Of a stretch of DNA of 64,000 nucleotides, positions 8,080 to 18,858 are shown one piece after another (the first letter of the stretch is position 1; every line of letters begins with the position of its first letter). The stretch is from CAWJMD01 sp963845675 (GTDB lineage Bacteria > Actinomycetota > Actinomycetes > Actinomycetales > CAWJMD01): the NCBI GenBank assembly GCA_963845675.1, contig CAWJSX010000005.1, forward strand, positions 558,001 to 622,000, in the 5' to 3' direction. The notes under the pieces were generated by a model. The model worked only from the letters and a program-made list of their open reading frames with translations. It made no database searches and had not been told where the DNA came from. The position numbers and the translations under genes were made by a program.

Positions 8080-10946
8080 GGGCCGACCCCGACGGAGGCC
8101 TCGTCGGAGATCACCTGCATGAAGACCTCCTCCAGCTGACGCCGCCCGTCGGCGGTGGACACGTCGAAGCCGCCCTCGACGAGCTCGCGGACCAGGGTGT
8201 GACGCGGCACGTCGGCGACGACCGTCATGGTGCGCTCGTCGTCGACACGCACCGAGCGCACGCCCTCGCGGTCGGCCAGTGAGCGGGCCGCCTCGTCGGC
8301 CCTCTCGTCGGCCAGGACGAGGACGGTCGTGGACTCGGCGGAGACCAGCTCGGCCACCGCCCCGGCAGCGACCACGCGGCCGCGGTGCATCACGACGACG
8401 TGCGAGCACGTCTGCTCCACCTCCGCGAGCAGGTGGCTCGAGATGACGACGGTGCGTCCGGTCGCGGCGTAGTCGCGCAACACCCCTCGCATCGCCTTGA
8501 TCTGGGGCGGGTCGAGCCCGTTGGTGGGCTCGTCGAGGATCAGCAGGTCGGGCAGCCCGAGCATCGCCTGCGCGATCCCCAGCCGTTGTTGCATGCCGTG
8601 GCTGTAGGAGCGCACCGGGCGGTCGAGAGCCGTTCCCAACCCGGCGATCTCGAGCGTCTCGTCGACGTGGGAGTCGTCCGTGGGCCGGCCGGTCGCGGCC
8701 CAGAAGGCGCGGAGGTTCTCCCGTCCGGACAGATGGGGTAGGAAGCCTGGGCCCTCGATCAGCGCGCCGACCTGGCTCAGAACAGGTGCGCCGGCACTGA
8801 CAGGGCGCCCCAGCACCCAGACCGACCCTGCGTCCGGACGGATCAGGCCGACGAGCATGCGGATCGTCGTCGTCTTGCCGGCGCCGTTGGGTCCGAGCAG
8901 CCCGACCACCTGGCCCGCCTCGGCGGTCCAGCTGACGTCGTCGACCGCGAGGGTGCCGCCCCGGTACTGCTTGGTCAGCCCCTCCACCACGAGCGGCGTC
9001 GACACGAGGTCGGCCCGGGGTCGGCCGCGCCGTAGCCTCCGTCCGGCCAGCACGACGCCGCCGAGGCCCAGCGCCACCAGCGCCCCGACGCCGATCGCCA
9101 GCGGGGCCAGCGACTGGCCGCTGGAGACCGGGGCCGCCTGCTCGAACGGGACGGTCGGCACGGTGAGCGGGGTCGGACCGGACGCCTCGACCAGGTAGCC
9201 GGCCGGGGCGTCGGGCAGGGCGTAGGCCTGGTCGGTGCTCGACAGCACGACACGGAGGCGCTCGCCGGCCCCGACGTCGTACACGGCCGCCGGGAGCCGC
9301 ACCGTGACCTCTGCGGGCTCGGTGATCCCCCCGAGGCCGGTGAGGTGGACGGGGGAGACGAGAGCCTCGGGGAGGACGGGGTCGCCCGCTTCGGTCACGA
9401 CCCAGACGGAGGCGAAGAGCGTCACCTCCGGCCCGGACGACGTGACCCGGACGGTGACGCTCGGCGCCCCGGCGACCCGGACCGGCTCGCCCATCGGCTG
9501 GCTGTCGAACACCGCTGACGCTCCGGGAAGGACGGCCAGCGCGTACGTGGCGCGCGAGAGGTCGCTTAGCCCGTCGAGGGAGCCGAGCGCCGAGAGCCCC
9601 GACCCCCGCCCCGGCAGCCCGGTGAGTGCCGCAGGTGCTCCGCCGGGCGGCGCCACCACCAGCTGGGGGTCACCCACCAGCGCGAGCCGTGTCAGCTGTG
9701 TGCCCGCGGCTCCCCCCGTTCCGGGGTAGCCGTCCGCGACCACGCCGGTCGACGCCTCCAGCGCGCCGGACGCGGGTACGGCGTACTCGAAGGACAGGGC
9801 CGGGACGTCGCCCGCGCCCTTCAGGTAGTGGTCGAACCAGGCTCGGGCGCCGTCCTCGAGGTCGGCCTGGACACCGCCGCCGTCGTGCCCGCCCTCCACC
9901 CAGCGGACGGCGAAGGGGGCCCCCGCGGCGGCGAGCTCCACGGCGTTGGCGTCCGCCTCGCCGAGGGGGAAGAGCGAGTCCTGCGCGCCCTGGACCAGCA
10001 GGGTCGGCGCGCGGAGGTCGGCATTCGTCGACGTGGGGCTGTGACGACGCAGCAGGGCTCGCGCCTCGTCGCTGACCTGCCCGCTCGCGGCGGCCTCGAG
10101 GTAGAGCTCGCACACCTGCTGCTCGAAGCGCGAGCAGAAGAAGGCGGCTCCGAGGTCGCCGGTTGCGCCGGTCAACGGGGGCAGGAGGGGCGCGGCGCCT
10201 CCGCCGGCGGCCCCACCGTCGGTCGAGAGACCGCCCGCCCCGAAGGCGGAGGCGAAGAACAGCGCCGCCCACTGCTTCTTGAAGACCCCCGCCGTCTCGA
10301 TCGGCCAGGAGGTCGCCGGGGTGCCTGGGCGATCCCCCTCGGCCTGCGCGTACTGCGGGAAGAGCGCCTGGGACAGGTCGTTCCAGGTGATCGCGGGCAC
10401 GACCGCGTCGATGCGAGGGTCGGTGCCTGCCGCCATCAGGGCGAGCGCGCCGCCGTAGGAGGCGCCCGCGACACCCACGCGCGGGTCGCCGGGGCCATCG
10501 AGGAGCACGTCGTCCCGCCCTGCCAGCACGTCGACCAGCGTGCGGGCGTCCGCCACCTCGAAGTCGGGGGACATCAGGTGGATCAGCCCGCCGGAGGCGC
10601 CGAACCCGCGAGCCGTGTAGGTCAGCACGACGTAGCCGTCCGCCGCCAGCGCCTCCGCCTGCGCGGCGAGGTCCTCCTTGCTGCCGCCGAACCCGTGGGC
10701 GAGCAGGACGGCCGGGTGGGGGCCGTTCCCCACGCGCGGGGTGAAGACCGTGGCGTCGAGCTCAACGGGCAGGCCGTCGGCCTCCCCACCCACCGGGACG
10801 CGGATCTCCTCCGTCTGGGCGGCGGTGCCTGGTGTCGCGGCGACAGGTGTCGCGGTCGCCGGTGGGGCCAGGACGGCGGCGGCCACGACCGCAGCCGCGA
10901 CTCCCCGGCGCGTGGACCGTCGAGGTGCACGGAGGGTGACGGTCAT
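8076..10946 (-). CDS. Secreted alpha/beta hydrolase (CocE/X-Pro dipeptidase-like) fused through one membrane helix to an ABC ATPase
   Basis: A 956-residue fusion. Residues 1-35 are a signal peptide (twin-Arg-like RRSTRRG, then an Ala-rich core). An alpha/beta hydrolase of the CocE/NonD type follows: LLAHGFGGSKED is the oxyanion-side motif, GVAGASYGGALAL the nucleophile elbow, VQGAQDSLFP the acid region and EGGHDGGG the catalytic His. A jelly-roll-like X-Pro C-terminal part follows to about 600. One hydrophobic helix (about 612-635, IGVGALVALGLGGVVLAG) ends in RRLRRGRPR. Then comes a complete ABC ATPase: Walker A GPNGAGKTT (~684), signature YSHGMQQR (~780), Walker B LLILDEPTNG (~800) and the H-loop SSHLL. 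The predicted topology is an extracellular hydrolase with a cytosolic ATPase, working with the permease that overlaps its stop. Confidence 0.9.
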   Translation of the reverse strand: MTVTLRAPRRSTRRGVAAAVVAAAVLAPPATATPVAATPGTAAQTEEIRVPVGGEADGLPVELDATVFTPRVGNGPHPAVLLAHGFGGSKEDLAAQAEALAADGYVVLTYTARGFGASGGLIHLMSPDFEVADARTLVDVLAGRDDVLLDGPGDPRVGVAGASYGGALALMAAGTDPRIDAVVPAITWNDLSQALFPQYAQAEGDRPGTPATSWPIETAGVFKKQWAALFFASAFGAGGLSTDGGAAGGGAAPLLPPLTGATGDLGAAFFCSRFEQQVCELYLEAAASGQVSDEARALLRRHSPTSTNADLRAPTLLVQGAQDSLFPLGEADANAVELAAAGAPFAVRWVEGGHDGGGVQADLEDGARAWFDHYLKGAGDVPALSFEYAVPASGALEASTGVVADGYPGTGGAAGTQLTRLALVGDPQLVVAPPGGAPAALTGLPGRGSGLSALGSLDGLSDLSRATYALAVLPGASAVFDSQPMGEPVRVAGAPSVTVRVTSSGPEVTLFASVWVVTEAGDPVLPEALVSPVHLTGLGGITEPAEVTVRLPAAVYDVGAGERLRVVLSSTDQAYALPDAPAGYLVEASGPTPLTVPTVPFEQAAPVSSGQSLAPLAIGVGALVALGLGGVVLAGRRLRRGRPRADLVSTPLVVEGLTKQYRGGTLAVDDVSWTAEAGQVVGLLGPNGAGKTTTIRMLVGLIRPDAGSVWVLGRPVSAGAPVLSQVGALIEGPGFLPHLSGRENLRAFWAATGRPTDDSHVDETLEIAGLGTALDRPVRSYSHGMQQRLGIAQAMLGLPDLLILDEPTNGLDPPQIKAMRGVLRDYAATGRTVVISSHLLAEVEQTCSHVVVMHRGRVVAAGAVAELVSAESTTVLVLADERADEAARSLADREGVRSVRVDDERTMTVVADVPRHTLVRELVEGGFDVSTADGRRQLEEVFMQVISDEASVGVGP

Positions 10947-11031
10947 GCCCCATCTTCACCCGAGGCGGCCCCGAGGGCCGGGCAGGGGGCACCCCACGCG
11001 CGCCCCGCGCACCGTTCGCCCCGGTTGGCGT

Positions 11032-11037
11032 TAGCGT
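11032..11037 (+). promoter_or_regulatory. -10 hexamer TAGCGT of an apparently leaderless promoter
   Basis: TAGCGT ends exactly 6 nt before the GTG at 11044, placing the likely transcription start on the start codon. No Shine-Dalgarno is visible. This supports GTG 11044 as the true start of the helicase-like gene. Confidence 0.5.
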
Positions 11038-11043
11038 GGCCGG

Positions 11044-14000
11044 GTGGCACAGGACCCGGTGACGACCCTCGACTCCGGCGAGACCCGTGGTGGGGCCGCA
11101 CGGAGCACGGAGCCGTCCGGCACCCTGCTGCAGCGAGCGCTGGACGCCTGGCGCGAGGAGCTGACCCAGCTGTCCGGGCCCGACACGCTGCTGGGCTACC
11201 GCGACCTCCCCCTCGGCACGCTCGACCTCACCACCGCCCACCCGTCCGGTCTCGCCGAGCTTCCTTGCGGGGCGGCCCGACGCGCCTGTCCGACCTGTTC
11301 CGTGAGCAGACCGCCCTCGACGGCGCCCGGGAGAGGGCACGGCACCTGCGTCTGGCTGCCGCGCAGGCGGACCGAGGGCTTCGGTCTCCCCGGCACCCAG
11401 CTCGGCGTGGGGCTGGTCGAGTGGGTCGACCCGTCGACCGGAGCCCGGTCACCGGGCCGGTCCTGCTGCGTTCGCTGACGCTCCGTCCGCGCGGGGCGGT
11501 CGACCTCGACCTCGACCTGGACGGGCCGGCGTGGCTCAACCCCGCGCTCGTCGACCTGATGCGTCGCCACGGGGTCAGCGTCGACGAGCGCGAGCTGCTG
11601 CGCCCTGGCCGGCGATGAGCACGGCTTCACGCCACGCCGGGTCCTGGACAGGCTTCGCGCGGAGATCGATTCTCCGTGCCGAGCGTTCGGTGCCGCAGCG
11701 ATCCGTGGTCCATGACCGGACGGTGATCGGTCTCTTCGCGGACCTCGCCGAGGGTCTCGTCCGGGGATCTGGAACGGGTCGGCCCGGAGCTGTCGACCCA
11801 CCGCTTCGTGCAGGCGCTGCTGGGCTCCGGCCAGATCGGCGAGGACCGGGCGGAGTCTGCCCGACGGGTCCGGTGCAGGCCCCTCGGGACGGGGAGCTCA
11901 CGCCCCTCGACCCGTCGCAGCGCGCAGTGGTCGAGGCGGTGGCCCGAGGTCGTGACGTCCGGGTCGAGGCACCCGCGGTTCGGGCGCCACCCAGGTCGCC
12001 GCGCAGGTGGTGGTCGACGCCGCGCGCACCGGACGCTCGGTGCTCGTCGTGGCGCCCGCGGAGGGGGCCGCTCGACGACCTGGCGACGCGCCTGGGGGAG
12101 CACGGACTCGCCCGGTTGCTGCCGGTCGTCACCGCTGCGGAAGTGACGAGCCCGACGACGTCGCCGGCGAGACGCCCGGCGGAGCCGGTCGTGCCGGCGA
12201 GCACGGCCGCCGACGTGGCCGCTCGGCGCGCGCTGCTCGACGTGCGGCCCCGGTGGGGTGCGAGTCGCCTCGACGTGCTGCGGGCCCTGGCCGGCTACCG
12301 AACAGGTCGCCGACGGCTCGTCGACGGGGGAGGTCGTGACCTTACCTCCGGCCACGCTGCAGGCGCTGGCCGACCCCGACGCCCGCAACGAGGCGACCCG
12401 GTTGCTCGACCGAGGCCGCGGACGTCGCGGCGTACTCGGAGGTCTCCACGTCGAGCCCCTGGGTGGGCGCGGAGGTCGGCTCCGTCGAGGAGGCGGAGGG
12501 CGCTCTCGCGGCCGTCGACCGGCTGCGCGAGACCAGCTCTCGACGAGGCGCGCGGCCTGATGGACGACCTGGCTCACGGTGTGGGCCTGCGCAGCGGAGG
12601 CCGGGTCAGCGACTGGGGCGACCAGCTCGACCTGTTCGTCGCGGTCCGTGCGACGCTGGACGTGTTCCTCCCGGCGGTCTACGAACGTCCGCTGGACGAG
12701 GTCATCGCGGCGACCGCGTCGTCGCAGTGGCGTGACCGGCACGACATCGACATGACGGGCCGTGAGCGCCGACGCTGGAAGCGGCAGGCCGCAGAGCTGG
12801 TCCGCCCGGGGATGAAGCCTGACGACCTGCACGAGGCGCTCAGGGCGGCCGACACGGAACGCCGCCAGTGGGATCGTGTCTCCGGCCAACGCGCTCAGCC
12901 TCACGTGCCGCTGGGCCTCGGGATCGCGGACGCCGCCTACCGGCGGGTGACGGCCGACCTGTCGTTCCTGGAGCACGTGCTCGACGGCGACGTCGGATGC
13001 CTCGGACCTGAAGGACCTGACGCTGGAGTCGCTCGAGGAGCGGCTCGAGGCGTTGCACGCGGCCCGCGCCGACCTGGCCCTGCTGCCCCGGCGCACGACC
13101 ATGCTGGCCGCTCTCGACAGGCTGGGCCTGACGGAGCTGGTCGGCTCAGCTGCGCGCTGAGGGAGCGGGCCGGGACGTCGCGGCGGGACGTCTCGAGATG
13201 GCTTGGTATTGCGGGGTTCTGGCTGCCATGGAGGTCGAGGACCGTGGCCTCGCGGCGCCGGGTGAGTTCGGACGTCAGGCCGAGGCCCGTGCAAGCGGGT
13301 GCCGGGCCACGGGTGACAGCCCGGGCGACCACTGCTCTCGCGCTGCCCTTCCTGGGTGAGATGACGACGCGGGTCGACACGGTGCTGCTGCTCGAAGGTC
13401 AGCGCCTCGGGCTCGCCGAGGCGGTGGCCGGGGTGGCTCGCGGACGTCAGGTCATCGTGGTCGGTGACCCGCACGGTCTGCGCCCGACGACGGTCGAGGA
13501 TGCGGACGGTGTCGACAGTGAGACGGAACGTCTTGCCCCGCAACGGACCTCGGTACTCGACGCGACCTTGGGCCGGTTGATGACGCTCTGCGCTCGACCA
13601 TCGGCACCGCAGTCCTGCAGCAGGTGGTGGCCGTCGGGCAGGCCCTGCTGGCGGGGGAGGCGCGCGAGCCGCGCTGGCAGGTGCCGTCACCGACGCCCGC
13701 AGCCGGTGACCCTGGAGATCGTCGAGGACGGGATCGTGCCCGTCACGGCGTCGCCGGACGAGGCCAGCCCGCCACAGGAGGTTGAGCGGGTCGTGGCGCT
13801 CGTCCTGGACGCAGGTGCGACACAGGGCGCAGCAGTCGCTGGCTGTGCTGACACCCGGACGCGGGCACGCGCGGGCCGTCGCCGACGCCGTGCGCCGGTC
13901 CCTCGCTCAGGAGCCCGAGCTGACGAGGTGGTTCACGCGCGCCACCGACGAACCGTTCGTCGTGGCCGACCTGGCGCGCGCGGAGGACACCGTGCGCGAC

Positions 14001-14710
14001 CACGTCCTCCTGTCCCTCGGCATCGGACGAACACCCCACGGTCGGGTGGTGCACCGCTTCGGACGGCTGGACGACGACGGCGGTGACCGACTCGTCGGGA
14101 CTCGCGGTCGGCCAGGCCCGTCTGCGGTTGACCGTCGTGTCGTCCTTGACCGCCGACGAGCTCGACCCCGAACGTACGACGAGTGACGGCGCACGCGCGG
14201 TCCTGCGCCGACTGCTCCAGGTGCTGCCGACGGAGCACCGAGGGTCGCACGCCCTCGGCGTCCCGCCCGCCGGCGACCCGTACTGGACCGACTCGTCGCG
14301 GCGCTGCGCACCGCGGGCACGAGGTCGGCACCGCGCCGCGGGCGGTCGTCGTCCGACGAGGAGGATCCCACCGGAGCCGACGACGAGCTGGACCTGGACT
14401 TCGGGCCGTCGCCGTTGCGGCGCAGTCGATCAGGTCGATCTGCCGGGCGGTGGACGACGCGACGGATGGCAGCCCGACGCCGCGACGCACCCGGACCTGC
14501 TGGTGCGGGTGGCCGGCAGCACGCGACCGGTGGGTGTGCTCTGGGACGGTCGACCGACCAGCCGACGAGCCGGCGGACGCCGTGGCCGGAGACCGGATGC
14601 TGACTCGCGGCGTTCGAACGGTTCGGCTGGGGTGTCGCCCGGTCCGCGCCAGCGACATCGTCTCCGACGTGGGCACGGTCGTGGATCGGGTCGCCGCGCA
14701 GTCCCGCTGA
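11044..14710 (+). pseudogene. Large SF1 helicase/AAA ATPase with C-terminal nuclease-like domain (DUF4011-type), many frameshifts
   Basis: About 1220 codons, no single open frame. The N-terminus LDAWREELTQLSGPDTLLGYRDLPLGTLDLTTAHP (split: 11140-11245) matches the start of actinobacterial DUF4011-like helicases. Restoring one G near 11975 in GCGGTTCG gives a P-loop (EAPAGSGATQVAAQ). Further on are RRWKRQAAELVRPGMKPDDLHEAL (12770-12840), a helicase motif III-like VVGDPHGLRP (13459-13488), and TPGRGHARAVADAVRR. The tail after frame correction reads FGWGVARVRASDIVSDV, resembling the Vsr/REase-like end of this family, with stop at 14708-14710. The broken pieces lie in order with no missing segment obvious. 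Either sequence quality is poor here or the gene is decayed. It is predicted to act on nucleic acid; related helicase-nucleases have been linked to phage defence, which is not shown here. Confidence 0.7.
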
Positions 14711-15002
14711 CGAGACCACTGCCCGCCGCCGTCACTGCCACGCCCGGAGCGTGAGCGCTGCCCCCGTCCATGCACCGACACTGAACCCGCCCACCGACAA
14801 CGGGTTTCGACCAGCACCCCCTGTTGACGACCACGCCGCCAACCCGCCTGTGGACGGAGACCCGTGCCCGTGACCGCGCCACGCGGTGACCGTCCGCCGG
14901 CCCGCGTGACCCGTGAGCACCTGGAGGCACCGGATCTGTCGCTGTCGGCGATCCGTGCCAGGGTGTAGGCGAAGCCCCAACGAACGAACGGAGTGTGCTG
15001 AC

Positions 15003-16215
15003 GTGTCGAGGACCGTGGCGATCACTGGCGGGTACGTCGTGCCGGTGGAGGGCAAGCCGATCGACGGCGGCACCGTGCTGATCGAGGACGGCAGGATCGC
15101 AGCGGTGGGCTCGCGGGTGAAGGTCCCCCGCGGTGCCGACCACGTCGACGCCACGGGCAGCTGGGTGCTGCCGGGCTTCGTCGAGGCGCACGCCCACATG
15201 GGGGTGCACGAGGAGGGCGAGGGCTGGGCCGGTCAGGACACGAACGAGATGACCGACCCGAACGGCGCGCGGATGCGGGCCCTGGACGCCATCAACCCCG
15301 ACGACGAGGGTTTCCGCGACGCGCTGGCCGGCGGTGTCACCACGGCCGTGGTCAAGCCCGGTTCGGGTAACCCGATCGGTGGGCAGACGGTGGCTCTGAA
15401 GTGCTGGGGCCGGATGGTCGACGAGATGGTCATCAAGCAGCCGGCCAGCGTGAAGAGCGCCCTCGGTGAGAACCCGAAGCGGGTCTACGGCGACCAGAAG
15501 AAGCTCCCCTCGACGCGTCAGGGCGTCGCAGCGGTCATCCGCGACGCGATGACGAAGGCGCAGGACTACCAGGCCAAGCGGGACCGTGCGGCCTCCAAGA
15601 ACGAGCCCTTCGACCGCGACCCCACCAGTGAGATCCTCGTGCAGGTGCTGGCGGGTGATCTCCCCTGGTCGCAGCACTGCCACCGCGCCGACGACATCGC
15701 GACGGCGATCCGGCTGTCGAGGGAGTTCGGCTACCGGCTGATCGTCAACCACGGCACCGAGGGGCACCTGCTCGCCGACGTGCTGGCCGACGCCGACATC
15801 CCGGTGGTGATCGGCCCGCTGTTCACGACGCGCAGCAAGGTCGAGCTGCGGCAGCGCCACCTGCGCAACCCGGGCCTGCTCGCCGCCGCGGGCGTCCGGA
15901 TCGCGATCACGACCGACCACCCCGTCGTGCCGATCAACTTCCTCGTGCACCAGGCGACGCTCGCGGTCAAGGAGGGGCTCGACCGCACCACGGCCCTCGA
16001 GTCCCTGACGATCAACCCGGCGCGGATCATGGGGCTGGACGACCGGGTGGGTTCGCTGGCCAAGGGCAAGGACGCGGACGTCGTGGTCTGGTCGGGCGAC
16101 CCGCTCGACGTGATGTCCCGGGCGCGACAGGTGTTCGTCGTCAGGCCGGGAGGTCTATCGCTGGGACGACGAAGCGAACACCGGCGTCGTGGCCGACCCC
16201 TACGCGCGCGGCTGA
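15003..16215 (+). CDS. Imidazolonepropionase-like amidohydrolase, frameshift near the C-terminus
   Basis: About 404 residues. It starts at GTG 15003 (VSRTVAITGGYVVPVEGKPIDGG) with GGAG upstream. It has the amidohydrolase-superfamily plan: a small beta-sandwich, then FVEAHAHMG (first metal-ligand HxH), HCHRADDI, VNHGTEGHL and ITTDHPVVP (metal-binding Asp), and GSLAKGKDADVVVWSGDPL, which returns to the sandwich. Such enzymes hydrolyse amide or cyclic amide bonds in the cytosol; family members often act on dipeptides or unknown substrates. Near 16142 the frame slips: moving by one base restores GREVYRWDDEANTGVVADP and a TGA at 16213-16215, whereas the uncorrected frame gives an Arg-rich tail ending at 16247. 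I favour the corrected end. Confidence 0.85.
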
Positions 16216-16254
16216 CTGCTGCGACCGAAGTGACGGAGCGAGGGTGAGGTCGGG

Positions 16255-17712
16255 ATGACCCCTCGACGCTGGCGGCGGCTGATGGGCTCCGAGGCCGTGA
16301 CGCAGCCCATCCCGCTCGCCACCCAGCTGCGTGGCACGCCGTACAGCGACCTGGTGCGGATGCAGACCCCGGAGCAGCAGGACCTGCGCCGCTCGCTCGA
16401 CCTCGTGATGGGCATCGCGGCACTCGGGCTGCGTGCCGGCGCCGGCACGGCCGAGGTGAAGACGACCGTGCTCGCGTCGGCCGCCGCCCTGGGTCTGCGC
16501 GACGACGCGCTCGAGGTCGACATCACCTTCGGGTCGGTCCTGCTCGGGTACGCCCCGCCCGGGCAGCCACCGTCGCGCTCGTGCGGGTCGTGCCGTCCCC
16601 GGGACGGGACTACTCACGGATGTCGGAGGTCCACGCGCTCGTCGTCGACCTGGTCGAAGGTCGTCTCGACCGGAGCGGCGCGAACGACCGGCTGGTGGAG
16701 ATCCAGAGCCTGCCGCGGCCGTACCACCGTGCCGTGGTCAGCGCGGCGTGGGGCGGTCTGGCCGCGACGGTCGTCGCGCTGCTCGGCGGCACGCTCGCGG
16801 CGGCCAGCGACGGCCTTCGTGGTGACGGCGATCGTCGACCAGGTCGGCAGGTTCGCGAGCCGTCGCGGACTGCCACCGTTCTTCGTCACGTATATCGGCG
16901 CCGCACTGGCCGCGTCCCTCGCGCTGCTCGTCGGCGATGCTCAGCGCGCAGCTCCCTACCCTGGGTCTCGCGAGCGCCCGCGGGACGGGTCTCGTCGTCG
17001 CCGGCGGCATCATCGCCCTGCTGGCCGGCCTCGGGCTCGTGGCGGCGGTCCAGGACGGCATCAGCGGGTTCCCGGTCACCGCGGTCGGCCGGCTCTTCTC
17101 GGTGATGCTGACGACCGCGGCCATCCTCGCCGGCGTCGCGACCGCGTTCACGCTCGCCGACCAGGTCGGTCTGGGGTCAAGCGTTCTCGTCGACCCTCTC
17201 GCGGGACGGCCAACCGACGTGACGGTGAGGGCCGCGCTGCTGGCCGGCCTCGGAGCGACGTGCTCCGGCCTGGCCAGCCGGGCCCCTGCGCGCGTCCTGC
17301 TCGCCATCGCCGTCGCCGGTGGCGTCGGCTACCAGATCGACCTCGCCGTCCGCAGCGCAGGACTGCCGGCTGCGATCTCGGCCGCCGTCGCCTGCACGTT
17401 CATCGGAGTGGTCGGCCGGGTCTGGGCGCTGCGGCGCCGCGCGTCTCCCCTGGCGGTCGTGGTGCCCGTCCACCACGATGCTCCTGCCGGGCCTCGTGAT
17501 CTTCCAGGCGCTGCGCGAGATGACGACCGGCGACGCACCAGGTGGCCTGATCACGCTGCTCTCGGCCGGGACGATCGCCATGGCCATCGCCGGCGGGGTC
17601 GTCCTCGGAGACACCCTCGCCGCACCGATCGAGCGAGGGCTCGACGTGGTCGGAGCACGTGGACGAGGAGAGCGACTCGCGAAGGCCACGGGCGGGGCCC
17701 GGGACCAGGTAG
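16255..17712 (+). pseudogene. Threonine/serine exporter family (ThrE, DUF1212 + ThrE_2) with several frameshifts
   Basis: In-order pieces in different frames make one ThrE-like exporter. First is MTPRRWRRLMGSEAVTQPIP... with SLDLVMGIAALGLRAGAGTAEVK (DUF1212 start). Then VALVRVVPSPGRDYSRMSEVHALVVDLVEGR (16590-16680), a helix WGGLAATVVALLGGTLAA, and FVVTAIVDQVGR...FFVTYIGAALAASLALL. The long hydrophobic ThrE_2 part covers 16937-17450, and STTMLLPGLVIFQALREM leads the final helices. At least four one-base slips are needed. It exports small amino acids across the inner membrane in characterised homologues. The exact end is uncertain: one frame stops at 17712, another runs to 17801 into the ung tail. 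The gene is probably intact in the cell if these are sequence errors. Confidence 0.75.
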
Positions 17713-17736
17713 GAACCACGTCGGCCACCAGCCCCC

Positions 17737-18421
17737 TCAGGCCAACGACCAGTCCACGGGCTCGCCACCCTGACCCACGAGCAGCACGTTCGCCCGGCTG
17801 AACGGTCGCGAACCGAAGAACCCGCGTGACGCCGACAGCGGGCTCGGGTGCACGCTCGTCACGGCCGGAACGCCGCCGAGCAGGGGCTGCACGGCCTGCG
17901 CGTCACGCCCCCACAGGATCGCCACCAGGGGGGTGCCACGACCTGCCAGGGCCTCGACGGCCGCGTCGGTGACCTGTTCCCACCCGCGCCCCCGGTGCGA
18001 CCCCGGACGCCCGGGCCCGACGGTGAGGACGCGGTTGAGCAGCAGCACGCCCTGGTCCGTCCACCGCGAGAGGTCGCCATGCTCCGGGGCTGCGGTGCCG
18101 GTGTCCGCCGTCAGCTCGCGCAGGATGTTCTGCAGGCTCCGCGGCAGGGGACGCACTCCTCGGTCGACCGCGAAGGACAGGCCGACCGGGTGGCCCGGCG
18201 TGGGGTAGGGGTCCTGCCCGACGATCAGCACGCGCACCTGCTCGAACGGCGTCGAGAAGGCTCGCAGCACGTTCTCGCCGGCCGGCAGGTACCCGCGCCC
18301 CTCCGCGACCTCCTCGCGCAGCATCCCGCCGAGGCCGCTCAGGGTCGAGCGGACCGGCTCCAGCGCCGCGACCCACGAGCGGGTGCACCACGTCCTCGAG
18401 CGGTCGCGCGGGTGGGGTCAC
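17737..18421 (-). CDS. ung: Uracil-DNA glycosylase, one-base frameshift near the N-terminus
   Basis: Family 1 UDG of about 227 residues. VLIVGQDPYPTPGHPVGLSFAV holds the water-activating loop with catalytic Asp (GQDPYP). GVLLLNRVLTV and LVAILWGRDA follow, and HPSPLSASRGFFGSRPFSRAN is the DNA-intercalation loop. It removes uracil from DNA to start base excision repair. The best open frame begins only at 18324, but family members carry about 30 more residues. Removing one C near 18380 joins VTPPARPLEDVVHP to SWVAALEPVRSTLSG, giving a GTG start at 18421, preceded 7 nt upstream by TAGCGT on the minus strand. I therefore annotate the longer form and regard the slip as a likely sequence error. Confidence 0.9.
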
Positions 18422-18428
18422 GCGCGGC

Positions 18429-18434
18429 ACGCTA
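18429..18434 (-). promoter_or_regulatory. -10 hexamer TAGCGT of an apparently leaderless ung promoter
   Basis: Read on the minus strand, TAGCGT ends 7 nt before the GTG at 18421. No ribosome-binding site is present, which supports that start and a leaderless message. Confidence 0.45.
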
Positions 18435-18483
18435 CCCAGCGCAGCGGCCCGAAGATTGCCTGGCACCCGTCCGGGCGGTTGGA

Positions 18484-18513
18484 ATGACATGGTTGTGGTT
18501 CGCGTCGTACAGT
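18484..18513 (+). promoter_or_regulatory. Candidate sigma-A promoter for the DUF3263-LytR_C pair
   Basis: ATGACA (18484-18489) and TACAGT (18508-18513) are separated by 18 nt. The predicted start falls about 25 nt before ATG 18544, leaving room for the GGGAG ribosome-binding site at 18533-18537. This is a pattern match only. Confidence 0.4.
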
Positions 18514-18543
18514 GGCCGCGCACGACGACGACGGGAGCCCGGA

Positions 18544-18847
18544 ATGGACGCGGTACAGGCAGGGACGGGCAGCACCCAGATGGCGGGCGACGCGTCGCAG
18601 CTCTCTGAGCGCGACGCGCGGATCCTCGACTTCGAGCGGCAGTGGTGGAAGTACGCCGGCGCCAAGGAGCAGGCCGTCCGCGAGCTGTTCGACATGTCGG
18701 CGACCCGCTACTACCAGGTCCTCAACGCTCTGATTGACTCTCCCGGCGGCGCTGGTCCACGACCCGATGCTGGTCAAGCGGCTGCGCCGGATGCGGGCGT
18801 CCCGCCAGCGTGCCCGCTCCGCGCGAAGGCTGGGTGTGCAGGTCTAG
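18544..18847 (+). CDS. DUF3263 family protein (actinobacterial, HTH-like), with a one-base frameshift
   Basis: About 100 residues after correction. LSERDARILDFERQWWKYAGAKEQAVRELFDMSATRYYQVLNAL is the family core; its FDMSATRYYQVLN segment looks like a helix-turn-helix. The rest, (ALVHDPMLVKRLRRMRASRQRARSARRLG), is recovered by skipping one G near 18746, and the frame then stops at TAG 18845-18847. Without correction the frame runs on into the following gene. DUF3263 proteins are small, basic and restricted to actinobacteria, and are found next to LytR_C proteins exactly as here (12 nt gap). A DNA-binding role is inferred from sequence only. Confidence 0.85.
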
Positions 18848-18858
18848 GGAAGGGTGCC

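Noticed and set aside
11044..14710. Several separate small genes in the frameshifted region
   Set aside because: The short frames have no individual starts or domains, and their fragments follow the order of one large helicase-like family.
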